Origin: Diabrotica undecimpunctata
Taxonomy: Eukaryota > Arthropoda > Insecta > Coleoptera > Chrysomelidae
DNA: 64,000 nt
Assembly (NCBI RefSeq): GCF_040954645.1
Contig: NC_092803.1
Location: forward strand, 66,994,427-67,058,426
Direction: 5' to 3'
The position numbers were made by a program, and so were the translations under genes. Position 1 is the first letter of the stretch; each line of letters starts with the position of its first letter. The notes below the pieces were generated by a model, which was not told the origin of the DNA, ran no database searches, and saw nothing but the letters and a program-made list of their open reading frames with translations. Shown one piece after another: positions 26,201 through 38,200 of this stretch.

Positions 26201-29200
26201 CTCTCACTTCTTTGTCTGGGTCTCCATAGTTAAACAGAGTAATTCCCAGGTATTTTATTTTTATTTACTTGTTCAATACTGATGCCATTAATTTTTTCTT
26301 TGCTGACTACTATTGTTTTAATTTTCTGAGATGAGATTGTCATATTAAATTCTTTTGCAGGCTATCTTTATCTTGGGCTATCAATATTGCATCGTCTGCG
26401 TAACAGAGTATTTTGATTTCTTTGTTTTCCATTATGTATCCTCCTTCTTTGTTAACGGTTTTGATAATTTCATCCATGATCAAATTAAAAAGAATAGGGT
26501 TCAATGAATCCCCCTAGTCTTAGTCCGCTGCCTATTTCTGTAGGTTCTGTAAGTTGTCCATCTATTCTGACTTTCATTTTGTTGTTTTGGTAGATGTTTT
26601 CAATAGTTTTTATAATATTTAGGGGAGGTTCTCTATTATACAGAAGATGGATTACATATTCTGTATAATACATTCTATATATAAGGTATCCGCATATCCG
26701 CCAAGAATATGCGTTCACTACTGTACATCAAGAAATTTACTACCAATTTCTTTGTCACTGAATATATCTCTAAGTTAAGAGGAATCTATCTAAAACTTAT
26801 CCAAACAACTAAAAAAATGTACTATTAGAATCATCTGGGAAGCTCTAAAAATGTTCCAAGGGAAACTTGGTCCATAATAAACGGTCTTTGAAATAAAACT
26901 AACACAGCTCAAACATTTCCTCTCCCAAACCCTGAAAATGTTAATAAATACTTGGTGTATGTGAGTAAAAATATAACATCAGCAATTTTTTCACAACAAG
27001 ATTCTATTTCCTCTCCCCAATTCAAAAAAGATCTTAATTAATTCTTAATGAGGCCAGTTGATAAATCTGAACTGATCCAAACAACCAGAAGTATGTTATA
27101 AATCTTCGTGTAGTACTGATGGACTATCCACAAAAATTTTCTAAAATCTCCCAAATAATGTGTTGGAAGTCCTGGTCTCACTAATTAACGATTTATTTGA
27201 AAAAGGTATATTTCCGGAGTGCTTAAATGCAGCGATTATAATTCATCTTCATAAGGGTGGTGATAAATCTAATCTCTGCAACTATAGACCTATTAACATA
27301 CTACTCAAAATTATTGAGAGACTTATAAAAGCCCGACTTATGTCCTCGTTGAAAACAACATTTTATCACAAAATCAGTTCGGCTGTTTATCTAATAAATA
27401 TACCAGCGATGCTATGTTTTCTGTACTACATAAGATCTATCAAGCACTAAACAATAATCCTTATACTGCCACTGTTTTTTGTGACTACGCTAAAGCTTTT
27501 GATTATGTAAATCACGACATTTTGATAAAAACTAAATTTCTATTCGGGGTCTTTCTCTTTCTCAAATGGTCCCTTCATATCGATTTGTTAAGTAAGAAAT
27601 TAGCCTCAGCCTGCTAAGCAATAAGATCTGTTTCGAAGGATATGAATTAAGCATCTTTAAAAATAACATACTTTTCGTTGTTCGAGTCTTATCTTTGATA
27701 TGGTCTTCCTTTTTGGGGTTCTAGTACAGCTGCCCAATCTGATGTGATTTTTAAATTACAAAAAAGAGCAATACGGTAACTTTTTGGCCTCAGTAGAATA
27801 ACACATTGCAAAAGTTAATTAAAAAATCACGGGATTTTAACTCCTCTCTCTCTATATATTCTAGAAACTTAATTGCTTAATTCGTAAACACCTACATGTT
27901 TTTCCAGCAAGACCTAATCATGACTACTACACCAGAAATTCAAGCTTTGAGTGTATTTACCGATATCCTTTGAATTAGTAAAGAAATCTATATTATATTC
28001 GGCAAAAAAATATACAACCATCTACCTTTGCAATTTAAATCTACAACTTCTTTTCTTAAGTTCCGTAAATTGACAAAAGCCTATTTATCTGAAATACCTT
28101 ATTATTCAGTGGAAGAGTTTCTTAACAAAGCTAAGAAGTTACAGTACGTTTAGGGACAAGAAACAAAGTATTTTTATATATATTATAAGTATATTGACGA
28201 TTTATGTATATTTTTTTGACGTTTGTTTTTGACGTTTTAGTATATTTTTTTGATGTTTTGTAAGCTTTGTCCATAAAATTGTACAATTTTCAGTGACAAT
28301 AAAGCATATTTCCATTCTATTTGAGTTTTACTCTGTCAAACGCTTTCTTTATGTCAATCAGACACAGAAATGTTGGTCTATTATACCCTAATGATTTCTT
28401 AGTAATTTGCTTTATAACGAATATTGCATCTGTACACAATCTTTCACTACGAAAACCCTGTTGTTCATCTGCTAAACTTACCCTCTGATTTATTTGCACT
28501 TGTAAAATTTTAGTTGTAAGTTTTAGCGTAGAATTTAACAAGTGTATACGTCTGTGGTTTTCTGGCTGTTTTTTATTCCCTTTTTTGAATAGTGAAATTA
28601 TTTCGCTCCATTCATCCGGTATTTTATTGTGTTTTATGTTGTTAATTGTTCTGGATAATTGTTCTAATTAGAACAATTAATGTTGTTAATTGTTCTGTCA
28701 TTTCAGCTTCACAATAGTTCAGTAACTCATTTGGTATCCCGTCTTTATCTGCTGCTTTTCTGTTCTTCAGGTTTTCAAGTATTTTCCGAACTTCCTGTAC
28801 ATTTATATTAAGTTCTTCATTTGTGGTAATTTCTGGTGTTTCCGATTCTAGCGTCGTTTGTTCTTCCTCTGCATATAGATAGTTAAACCACGTATCCTTT
28901 TCTATGTGTTTTGGTTCTATTAGTTCCTTTACCTTCGTTCTTTGACCTCTTATGAAGCGCCATATTTCCTTTTGCAGACCGTAAAAATCTTATTCCGTTT
29001 CTTTCGAAAAGTGTTCCCAGTTATCATTTTTTATTTTTCTTAGAAGTGCATACTTTGACTTTGTAAATTCAAAGATAATTGTGATTGGTACAATCATGTA
29101 TTAATAAAACTTACCTTCTATTTGATATGCTGCAGTTGATACACCAAACAAAAACCCTTCTGGAAACGGTGTGGAATCTGGTGTAGAACATACACTACAA

Positions 29201-32200
29201 CAAAAATATATTGGTAATGTTTAAAATAATTTATTTTAAATAAATACATGTCTAGTCGTGATATTGTTGAACGAGATTATTGCTTAAACGTTTCGGCTTC
29301 CTTTTTCCATTATCAGTAAGTACTTTAATTACATATAAACAATACGTATTACATTTTGTATGCACTGTTTATTTATTTGCAATGGAATGCAAAACGTAAC
29401 ATTCTACACTACCGCCATATGGCAGACGCTTTAAACTACGACTAGTTCAGTGTTTGTTTAAAATATTTGTGTACGATGCACTTATGATAACTCAATTTAT
29501 TGTGAGTTGTGATATATATTGGAGAGATCTTTTTATCAGTCTTATTACTAATATAATTTTGATCATTTTGTATGTGAATCATCTCCAATAGACATCTTCT
29601 GTTATAGTTTTTTTGTTTTTCCAAAATCTGTACATTTTCAAAATTAAAAGAATATCAATTTTCTAGGGAATACTTGGCTAAGGATGTAGTGTTTGATTTG
29701 TTGGTTTGTAAGCTATATTTATGTTCAACAATCCTTTTATCCAAATATTGGTGTTGGCTTCAGATATCAAACTTAATTTAAGTTTGTCAAAAAATGTGAT
29801 GTTTACTTAAGAGTAAACTGTCTTTATTTTTGACAGTATCGATAATTATTATAAAAAAACGTTCAGAATTAAAAATTCCAGTTTCCAATATGTTTCATTC
29901 AACATTTACTTTGCGATAAAGTTGGAAATTTATGTTTGGGCATTAACGCAATACTTTTAATAATCCAGTAAAATAAGGCAAAAATGGGGGCAAACCTCGG
30001 AATAAAAGATAATAAGCTGAAAATTTGCATACGTCTTTATTTTGATGGTATAAAACTTACCTCAAAAGTCTCATATAATCACGTGTCCGCGACTTAAGAT
30101 AATAAAGGTCAAAGGTCACGAAAATGAGTTTTCTGCAAATATCTCGTTTCCCTTACACTTTATGACATTTAAGGTGGTAATAAAAATTGTAGAATGGAAA
30201 ATTCTCTTCAATATTTGTCTCAAGTACTTTTATGTACCTTCAACCCTTCTTAAGATAGAGCGTAAAGAGTGGGGGACCGCTTACCTATGTATACGGTAAC
30301 GCGAAGTCAGCCAGTAGGTTTCAATAAATAATAAGTTATATAGTTAATTATTCACTTAAAATACTATTATTATCATTAAATTTTTATTATTTATTATTTA
30401 ATAAACTATATTTATAGATATTAATTATAAAATATATATTTTTTATATAATATTTATTTTATTTTTAACAAACATACAATATTAAATAAAATACTTTTCG
30501 TCCATATTACTACGAATATTATATCTCGAAATACAAATCTCTTGTAACGGCGGTTGCTGTTTCTGCGAAGCTGTAGCAGATGCTCCTTTGTTATATATGA
30601 CCTAACCGGTTTTTTTTAATATGACTTTCTACACACCGTGGCGAATGAGTTTGGAACTTCTATGTATATACGCACAATAGCGGTGGATGGATATTTCACT
30701 TGATGATGGGAATGGTAGGGTAGAGCTATTTCTCTGCGTTAGTATTTCTTTACCGAAAAAAATTTATTTTATCGTTCAGTTGAAAACGACATCTTAGCAT
30801 CGAGACGTATAATTTTGAGTAAATATTTTTAATTGCAATGGCTGATTTATGTTTTATTTGTAACAAGTTAATATCAGAAGGTGTCTCTGTGAGTGTTGTG
30901 CGTGGCTTACAAACATTAAAAACTGCAAGTATTGAAAAAAATGACGGTCATATAAATTATTTAAATACTACAACATATATTATCGATGGTGGATTTCTTT
31001 TGCACCGCGTTGTATGGAATAAAGATGATACTTTCTGTAATATTTTACATAAATACGTCAGATATTTACAAACACATTATGGCTCAAGTATCGTTGTTGT
31101 ATTTGATGGTTACTCAGACTAAACTAAGAACATTAAAGCAATGGAACAACTAAGAAGAACTGCCGGTATTTCAAAATCTTACAAACTCCGTTTTGATGAA
31201 ACAATAAATGTGCCTATCAACCAACAATTTTTATCGAACACATCTAATAAAAAAATCTTTATAGGCATGCTTATCGACAAATTAAAAGCTGTTAATATCA
31301 CTACAAAACAAGCCAGAGATGATGCTGATGTTCTCATTGTAGAAACAGCTATTGCAGAGTCTGAACATGTAGGAAAAACTTCCGTCATTGTAGGAGAAGA
31401 TATTGATTTGCTAGTTATCTTGATAGGACGAGCTCAATCACATCAACAAGAAAATTTTTTTTAAATTGGTAAGGGTAATGCCGAGACAAAATTATATTCA
31501 TCGAAAAGTTTTGATAAATACCCTCATTCTAAGAAACACATCTTATTTTTACACGCGTTTAGTGGATGTGATATGACTTCTGCGATTTATAGGAAAGGTA
31601 AAATGTCGTTTATTAAAATGTTCGAAAAAAATCACCATTTACATCAGTCACCTCAACTATTTCAACAAAAAAACTGCTCTGTACAAGAATTATTTGAAAA
31701 TGAAGTACGTATTTTCTTAGCAGCGTATAATGCTCCAACATCAGAAGACGATATAGACTCTTTTCGATACACCTAGTTCATCAAATCAACAAGACTCAAC
31801 AAACCAGTGCAGTTATCAAGTCTTCCACGTTCAAGTGCAGCAGCTCGTCAGCATATCATTCGTGTCTATTATCAGACCCAAATTTGGTTGGGAAATGATT
31901 TAGAACCCCAATAATTCGGCTGGGTAATGCAAAATGAATTTCTGGAACCAATAACAACTGCTGAATACAATATTTTGCAATTGCAAGAAAGGTTGTGGTT
32001 CTAATTGTGGATGCAGGAAATCAGGATTGCAATGTACTTTAATTTGTGGGCAGTGTAATGGACAATCATGTCTAAACGCTTCATCAACTTCAGATGATTT
32101 CAATGAAGAAAGTGAATATGCACCTGATATTCTTGAATACTTTTATTCTGATACTTTAATAAACGAGAATGATGATGATGAATCCGATATTGAGCAGTCA

Positions 32201-35200
32201 GAGGAAGAAGAAGCAAAAGAAGAAGAAGAAGACGATGAAGAAGAAAATTAATACAAAAATATTAACCATACATAATAAAAGAATATACATTATATTTGTA
32301 ACTTTAATAAATCGATTATTGGATTAATAAATAAATATATAATTTAAAAAAATAATAAATATGATTTTTTCAGTATTTAATTAAATATAAAAATGATTAT
32401 TGTTGAATTCTGCACTTGATCTTAATTTATCGTATATTACAGCTATTAAAAATATCATTAAAGTTCATTTGAAATATTTCATTTAATATTGTATGTTTGT
32501 TAAAAATAAAATAAATATTATATAAAAAACATATATTTTATAATTAATATCTATAAATATAGTTTATTAAATAATAAATAATAAAAATTTAATGATAATA
32601 ATAGTATTTTAAGTGAATAATTAACTATATAACTTATTATTTATTGAATCCTACTGGCTGACTTCGCGTTACCCTATACATAGGTAAGCGGTCCCCCACT
32701 CTTTGCGCTCTATCTTAAGAAGGGTTGAAGGTACATAAAAGTACTTGAAACAAAAATTAAAGAGAATTTTCCATTCTACAATTTTTCTTACTACCTTAAA
32801 TGTCATAAAGTGTAAGGGAAACGAGATATTTGCAGAAAACTCATTTTCGTGACCTTTGACCTTAAATATCTTAAGCCGCGGACACGTGATTATATGAGAC
32901 TTTTAAGGTAAGTTTTATACCATCAAAGTAAAGACGTATGCAGATTTTCAGCTTATTATCTTTCATTCCGAGGTTGCATCCTTATTTTACCGGACTATAA
33001 TAATTAAAAATTTAATAAAACAATTCTGAATAAATATTTATGTAAAAATCTACTATCAAAACACTTTTGTTATCTCCCAATTTCTATTTTATACTGATAA
33101 CTTTTAAATTACTTAGTCATCCGTTTTTAACGTAACGATATATTTAAATAAATAAAAAACTAATTTATTCTGTTAAAATAAATACAACTGAAAAATTATT
33201 ATTATCCTTAATTTACTATCAGGCGTCCGTAATATATCTTCCATATCTGTTAATACATCTAATCTAACCCTCCTACTACAAAATTTTCTTAAAAAATTCC
33301 TAATCATAGGGAGGTATACTACGAACCTCTTCTTTAACATTCTCCTTTAATGGTCAACATCTTGGACGTTAAAAATATAGCTAATTTAAGTAACTTTAAA
33401 AGAATAACTCGAATGGGTTTAAATATGAAGGCCAAGGTATTCCAGAGAAACTACGAAAAACTCTTTGATTTAAAATAATTTCAATGCATTGATTGACACA
33501 TCTAATCAGCTATGATATAGGGCACCAATTTGCTGGAACCATATCTGCCAAAGTTCAACAAGGAAACGATTGTCAAAAAAGTCACACTTATTTGATTATT
33601 TATAAAGTTCAAAAACGATCCGCATTCAAAATGTCTCGAATAAAGAAAGGTCGAATTATTAGATCATACCATATAAATTATTGTAAAATAAATATAAACA
33701 TAAAAGAAAGTTATAACGAAAATATAAACATACAGGTGATATAAGTGACTTATAAACTCACAAAAACTCCGCAGTAAAACTAAAAAAGTATATCAATAAA
33801 GCCAGAATGGCATATGAATAATCTATTGTAAGTTGCAATAGGCTGGTTTTCGTGCAGGTCGATCTACAATAGACCATGTCTTCTCTATTACTCAGATAAT
33901 TGAAAAGAAAGTTGCTCGTGGCCAAGAAGTCTATCTGACGTTCGTAGACCTTAGGAAAGCATATGATAGTATCCCGCTTGATAAATTATGGGAGGCACTG
34001 AAGAAAACAAATATAAATATAGAATTGATTCTTCTTCTTCTTAACATGCCATACACCAAAGTGCGTAGGCGACTATCTCATTACTAGAATTCTGTTCTTG
34101 GCGGCGCGGCGTGACACAGCTCGCCTGTATTGTGTATTCCTGTCCATTCTTTATTATTTCTTAACCAGGATAATTGTTTGCGACCGGCTCCTCTCCTACC
34201 TTCGATCTTCCCTTGTAGGATTAACTGAGGTATTTCATATTTTGCTCCTCTCAATATGTGCCCAAGGTAACCAATCTTGCGTTTTTTAATTAATTTAAAG
34301 AGTTGTTTTTCCACGCCGGCTCTCTTAAGGACGTCATCGTTTCGAACTCTATCCACCCAAGGTATGCGCATCATTCTTCTTAATGACCACATTTCAAATG
34401 CTTCAAGTTTGTTGATAGATGTTTTTTTCAAAGTCCACGTTTCCATGCCATAAAGCAAGATGGACCATATGTAGCACTTGACCATTCTATAGCGTATTTC
34501 GAAATGTAGGTTTTGATTACATAGAAGCGGTCTGAATTTCACAAAAGCTTGTCTTGCCATTTGTATTCGGGTTTTTATCTCTTGTTGTGGATCCGATTGG
34601 TCATTGATTGTGGTGCCAAGGTATTTAAAAGTTTTCACGCGTTTTATGCGATCGTCACCTATGCATATTATCGGGTTTTCTGGGGGGTTTCTGCTAATGA
34701 CCATATATTTCGTTTTCAAAATGTTGATTTTGAGGCCATATTTTTTACCTATGCTATTCACCCTATCAAGTAATAACTGCTGATCTTCCAATTTATCAGT
34801 TATAATCACTGTGTCGTCTGCATAGCGTAGGTTGCTAATTGGTATGCCGTTCACCTTAATGCCTAATTCCGTGTCTTCTAATGCTTCCGCAAATATATTT
34901 TCAACATATAAATTAAAAAGCATCGGAGAGAGTATGCAGCCTTGGCGGACACCTTTCCGGATTTCAAATTCATCAGTATATTGGTCTTGATCAATCCTCA
35001 CCTTTGCCATTTGGTTCCAGTATAGATTCTGAATAATTCTGATCTCCTTCTGGTCAATGTTGGCCCTATGTAGTAGTTCCATCATGATATCATGTTTAAC
35101 ATTGTCAAATGCTTTCTCGTAGTCGATGAAGGTGAGGTAGACATCTTTTCGTTGATCTAAACAGTTTTATATTAAAGTGTTCAAACATAAAATTGCCTCT

Positions 35201-38200
35201 CTTGTTCCTAGTCCTCCCTTAAAACCGAATTGTGTTGACCCGCTAAGTTCTTCTAGTATCTTATACATTCTTGAGTGTAATATCCTAAGGAAGAGTTTCA
35301 GCAAGTGACTCATTAAACTGATTAAGCGGTGTTCATTGCATTTTGTAGCATTAGCTGTTTTTGGGATCATCACAAAGGATGACTGCAGCCATTCTCGCGG
35401 AATGTAACCAGTATCATAAATTCTATTGAACAGCTTTACCAAGATTTCGATATTCTCCTCGTCTAGTAGTTTTATTGCTTCTATATTAATTTCATCTGGA
35501 CCTGTTGCTTTATGCATCTTTGTGGTTCTAACTGCATATTCTATTTCACTTCGCATTATTGATGGCCCTGATAAGTTTTCGGAAGGAAGTTTGCGCGTTG
35601 GTTGTGTTGGTCTTTCGTCATTAAAAAGTCTTTCTGCGTATTCTTTCCACGCCATTGCTATCTCCTCTTCTGACTCTATGTATTCGTTTCTGTCGTTCCG
35701 TATTCTTGTTCTGTGGTGGCTTTTGTGTATATTCGATATTTCTTTGATCTTCTTATGTAGTCCAAAACTATCTCCTTTTTCCTGCAATTGTTCTATTTCG
35801 TTGCACCTTTCCACCATCCAACGTTCTTTTGCTTTCTTAATTTTCTGATAGAATTGATTGAAGCAGTAAAAACGTTGTACTACCAACAAACAACAAGAAT
35901 TAAAACAGGAAATCTGATAACACCGGGATTCAAAGTGACTAAAGGACTAAGACAAGGATGCTGTATATCCCCAACATTATTCAAAATATACCTCGAAGCA
36001 GCACTCAACAAATGGAAGAAAAAATGTACGAATATGGGCATACCACTAATAGACTTAACTTTTTACACTCTGTGCTTTGCGGATGACCAGGTCATCATCG
36101 CACAGGACTCTGAAAACCTTAGTTACATGATGCGAAAACTATTAGAAGAGTTTACAGAGTGGGGTTTGGAAGTGAATATGGAAAAAACTGAGTACATGAG
36201 TATCGGAGGAGATCAACATAACCTTCTCGTAGAGGAAAATCAAGAAATCAAACTATGTGATAACTACAAATACCTAGGAGTAAAGATCACTCAAGACGGA
36301 AAATTAGATGCAGCCATTAAGGAACGAAATACACCGGGAAGGAAAGGCATAGCCTTACTAAACAGCGTACTGTGGGATAAAAACATCTCTAAAGACAATA
36401 AAAGAAGAATATACAACACCATAATAAAAAGTATCACAACATATGGATGCGAAGTGTGGCCCCTAAAAGACAGAACAGAGAAAATGCTTAGAGCAACAGA
36501 AATGGACTTCTGGCGCCGCTCGGCGGGAATCTCCAGACGCGACAGAATAACAAACGAGAGAGTCCGAGAAATCATGGGGGTTACACATAATATTGTTGAT
36601 GACATCAAAACGACACAACTCAGATGGTACGGACACGTAAGGAGAATGCCGGAGAATAGAATACCAAAACAAATTCTTGAATGGCAACCAAGAGGTAGGC
36701 GAAGACCAGGAAGGCCTAGAAGAAGTTGGAGAGAAGGAGTTGATAAAGAAATCAGAGAAAGAGAACTGGAGGACGATCTATGGAACGATAGAATGAGATG
36801 GAGATTGGAAATCGGAAGACGTCGAAGAACGTTGTAAACCGACATTATATATAAGTTGCAATGACTCTAAAAAACTGTATAAATATGTTGAGTATTCTAT
36901 GTCTTTGAAAGTGTCCATTCCATTATTTAAAACAACGATGAAACGATTAGTCAGAACACGTATGAGGTCGCTAACATTCTTTAGATACATTGTCTAGAGT
37001 TTTTGCTCTTTAACCGCCCTAAAACCAGTGTACCACAAAGATCTGTTTTTGGTCCACTAATATTTGTGTTGTATGCTAGTGAACTTGAATCTCATATCAA
37101 ATCTAGGAAATCTTTCTATGCAGACGATGTAAAAATATTTGCTGCTGATCCGCTCTTGAATGATCAAGACTTACAAAGTGACTTAGATTCGATCTTTAAA
37201 TGGTGTTTAGATTCGATGTTACCTCTGAAGGTAAGATAATTGTGCAGTTTAACATTTGGAAAAAAATAACCCGCGTTTGTCTTACTCGATAGACGGGCAT
37301 TGACTAGATACTGTGGAATCATATAGTGTAACGATTACTGAAAATTTGAGTTGGTCAGAGTATATTTGAAACATTACAAAAAGAGTGAATAGTAAATTAT
37401 ACCTGACTAATAGGATGTTTACAAAAATATCCTTTTCGGGTTGTATAAAATTTATGTCCGACCACTACTGAAGTACTGTGAAAGAGTTTGGTGCCCAGAA
37501 TTATTGCGTGATAGAACTTGTATCGATAATATTCAAATGAATGTCACAGGACCATTTTTTAAAAGAAAACGGGCAGATCACTAACAAAGACTTTCTTTAA
37601 CAGGGTTACCAACTTCTAAAGCTCATCGACTCCATGGTAACCTAATTATCACCTTCCGAATTTTATAGTATGAATATGGAAATTTGCAACATTTGTTTAT
37701 TTTCGATGATCACAATAGACTACGTGGACAGGACATAGGTTGAAAATGAAGAAGGAATCCTTTTTATCCATAAGGCGGTAAAATTTTCTGTGTAATGGTA
37801 TTTTTAGTATATGGAATAGTCTCGTAACGAAAATTAAAAACTTTCTATCTATAAATCTATTTAAAAATTAACTAGACTGATATTTGTTTCTTAAACTGAA
37901 CAGTATTAAGTATGTACAATCTATGAGTCTATAGTATATTTGCGCAAGTAAATATTTTGTAATTTAATATTTTATTTTTTTTTGTAAATGGGCTTATGGG
38001 TCCTAATGAACCCAGCCCTTATCGCTGTGTAATAATTACATTAATAAATTCTGGTCACTTATTTGCTTTGAACGTAAAATATGGATTCGTATCACTCCAC
38101 TAACGACAGTTTTAGCTAAAAACTGTTCCATTTGATTAGAATGATGCATAATCCAAAAAAGTATTACATATTGACATAAATTTGTTATTATTCAAGTTTC

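Larger units (their letters stand above)
25724..29072 (-). mobile_element. LINE split by another LINE (GH1 intron 2)
   Basis: The minus-strand LINE is in two blocks. The upstream block is 28321-29072, with [51 protein letters not shown] and [13 protein letters not shown] (motif A). The downstream block is 25724-26678, with [39 protein letters not shown], a YADD-region remnant near 26390, [20 protein letters not shown] and a GRPRKRW tail. The gap is exactly the insertion described next. It belongs to the same family as the remnant at 11255-12365. Confidence 0.78.
33840..36851 (+). mobile_element. RTE-like LINE, middle layer, 11-bp TSD
   Basis: Flanked by TAAGTTGCAAT (33829-33839, 36852-36862). 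Its coding sequence is cut into 33840-34030 ([40 protein letters not shown]) and 35848-36838 ([52 protein letters not shown], a GRPRRSW tail). The cut is the inner insertion, bounded by a 12-bp duplication. If the insertion is ignored, the reverse transcriptase from motif A to the C-terminus has an uninterrupted frame. 5'-truncated just before GFRAGRS. Confidence 0.88.
33745..38045 (+). mobile_element. CR1-like LINE, outer layer of a three-level nest
   Basis: The pieces outside the inner insertion read [19 protein letters not shown] sequence across the joint at 33839/36862. Then come [35 protein letters not shown] (YADD box, 37100-37150), [32 protein letters not shown] and [16 protein letters not shown], followed by a 3' untranslated tail to about 38045. 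This is a plus-strand CR1-type reverse transcriptase relic with frame breaks and no intact N-terminal part. Confidence 0.7.

Noticed and set aside
33493..33744. 83-codon frame in copy A of the duplicated intron
   Set aside because: Not preserved as a protein in copy B, where the matching region has other frames; treated as intron.
35426..35848. 140-codon plus-strand frame, and similar hydrophobic frames opposite other RT genes (for example 8289-8825, 36291-36845, 51004-51386 region)
   Set aside because: Antisense shadows of LINE reverse transcriptases; hydrophobic content arises from the complementary codons.
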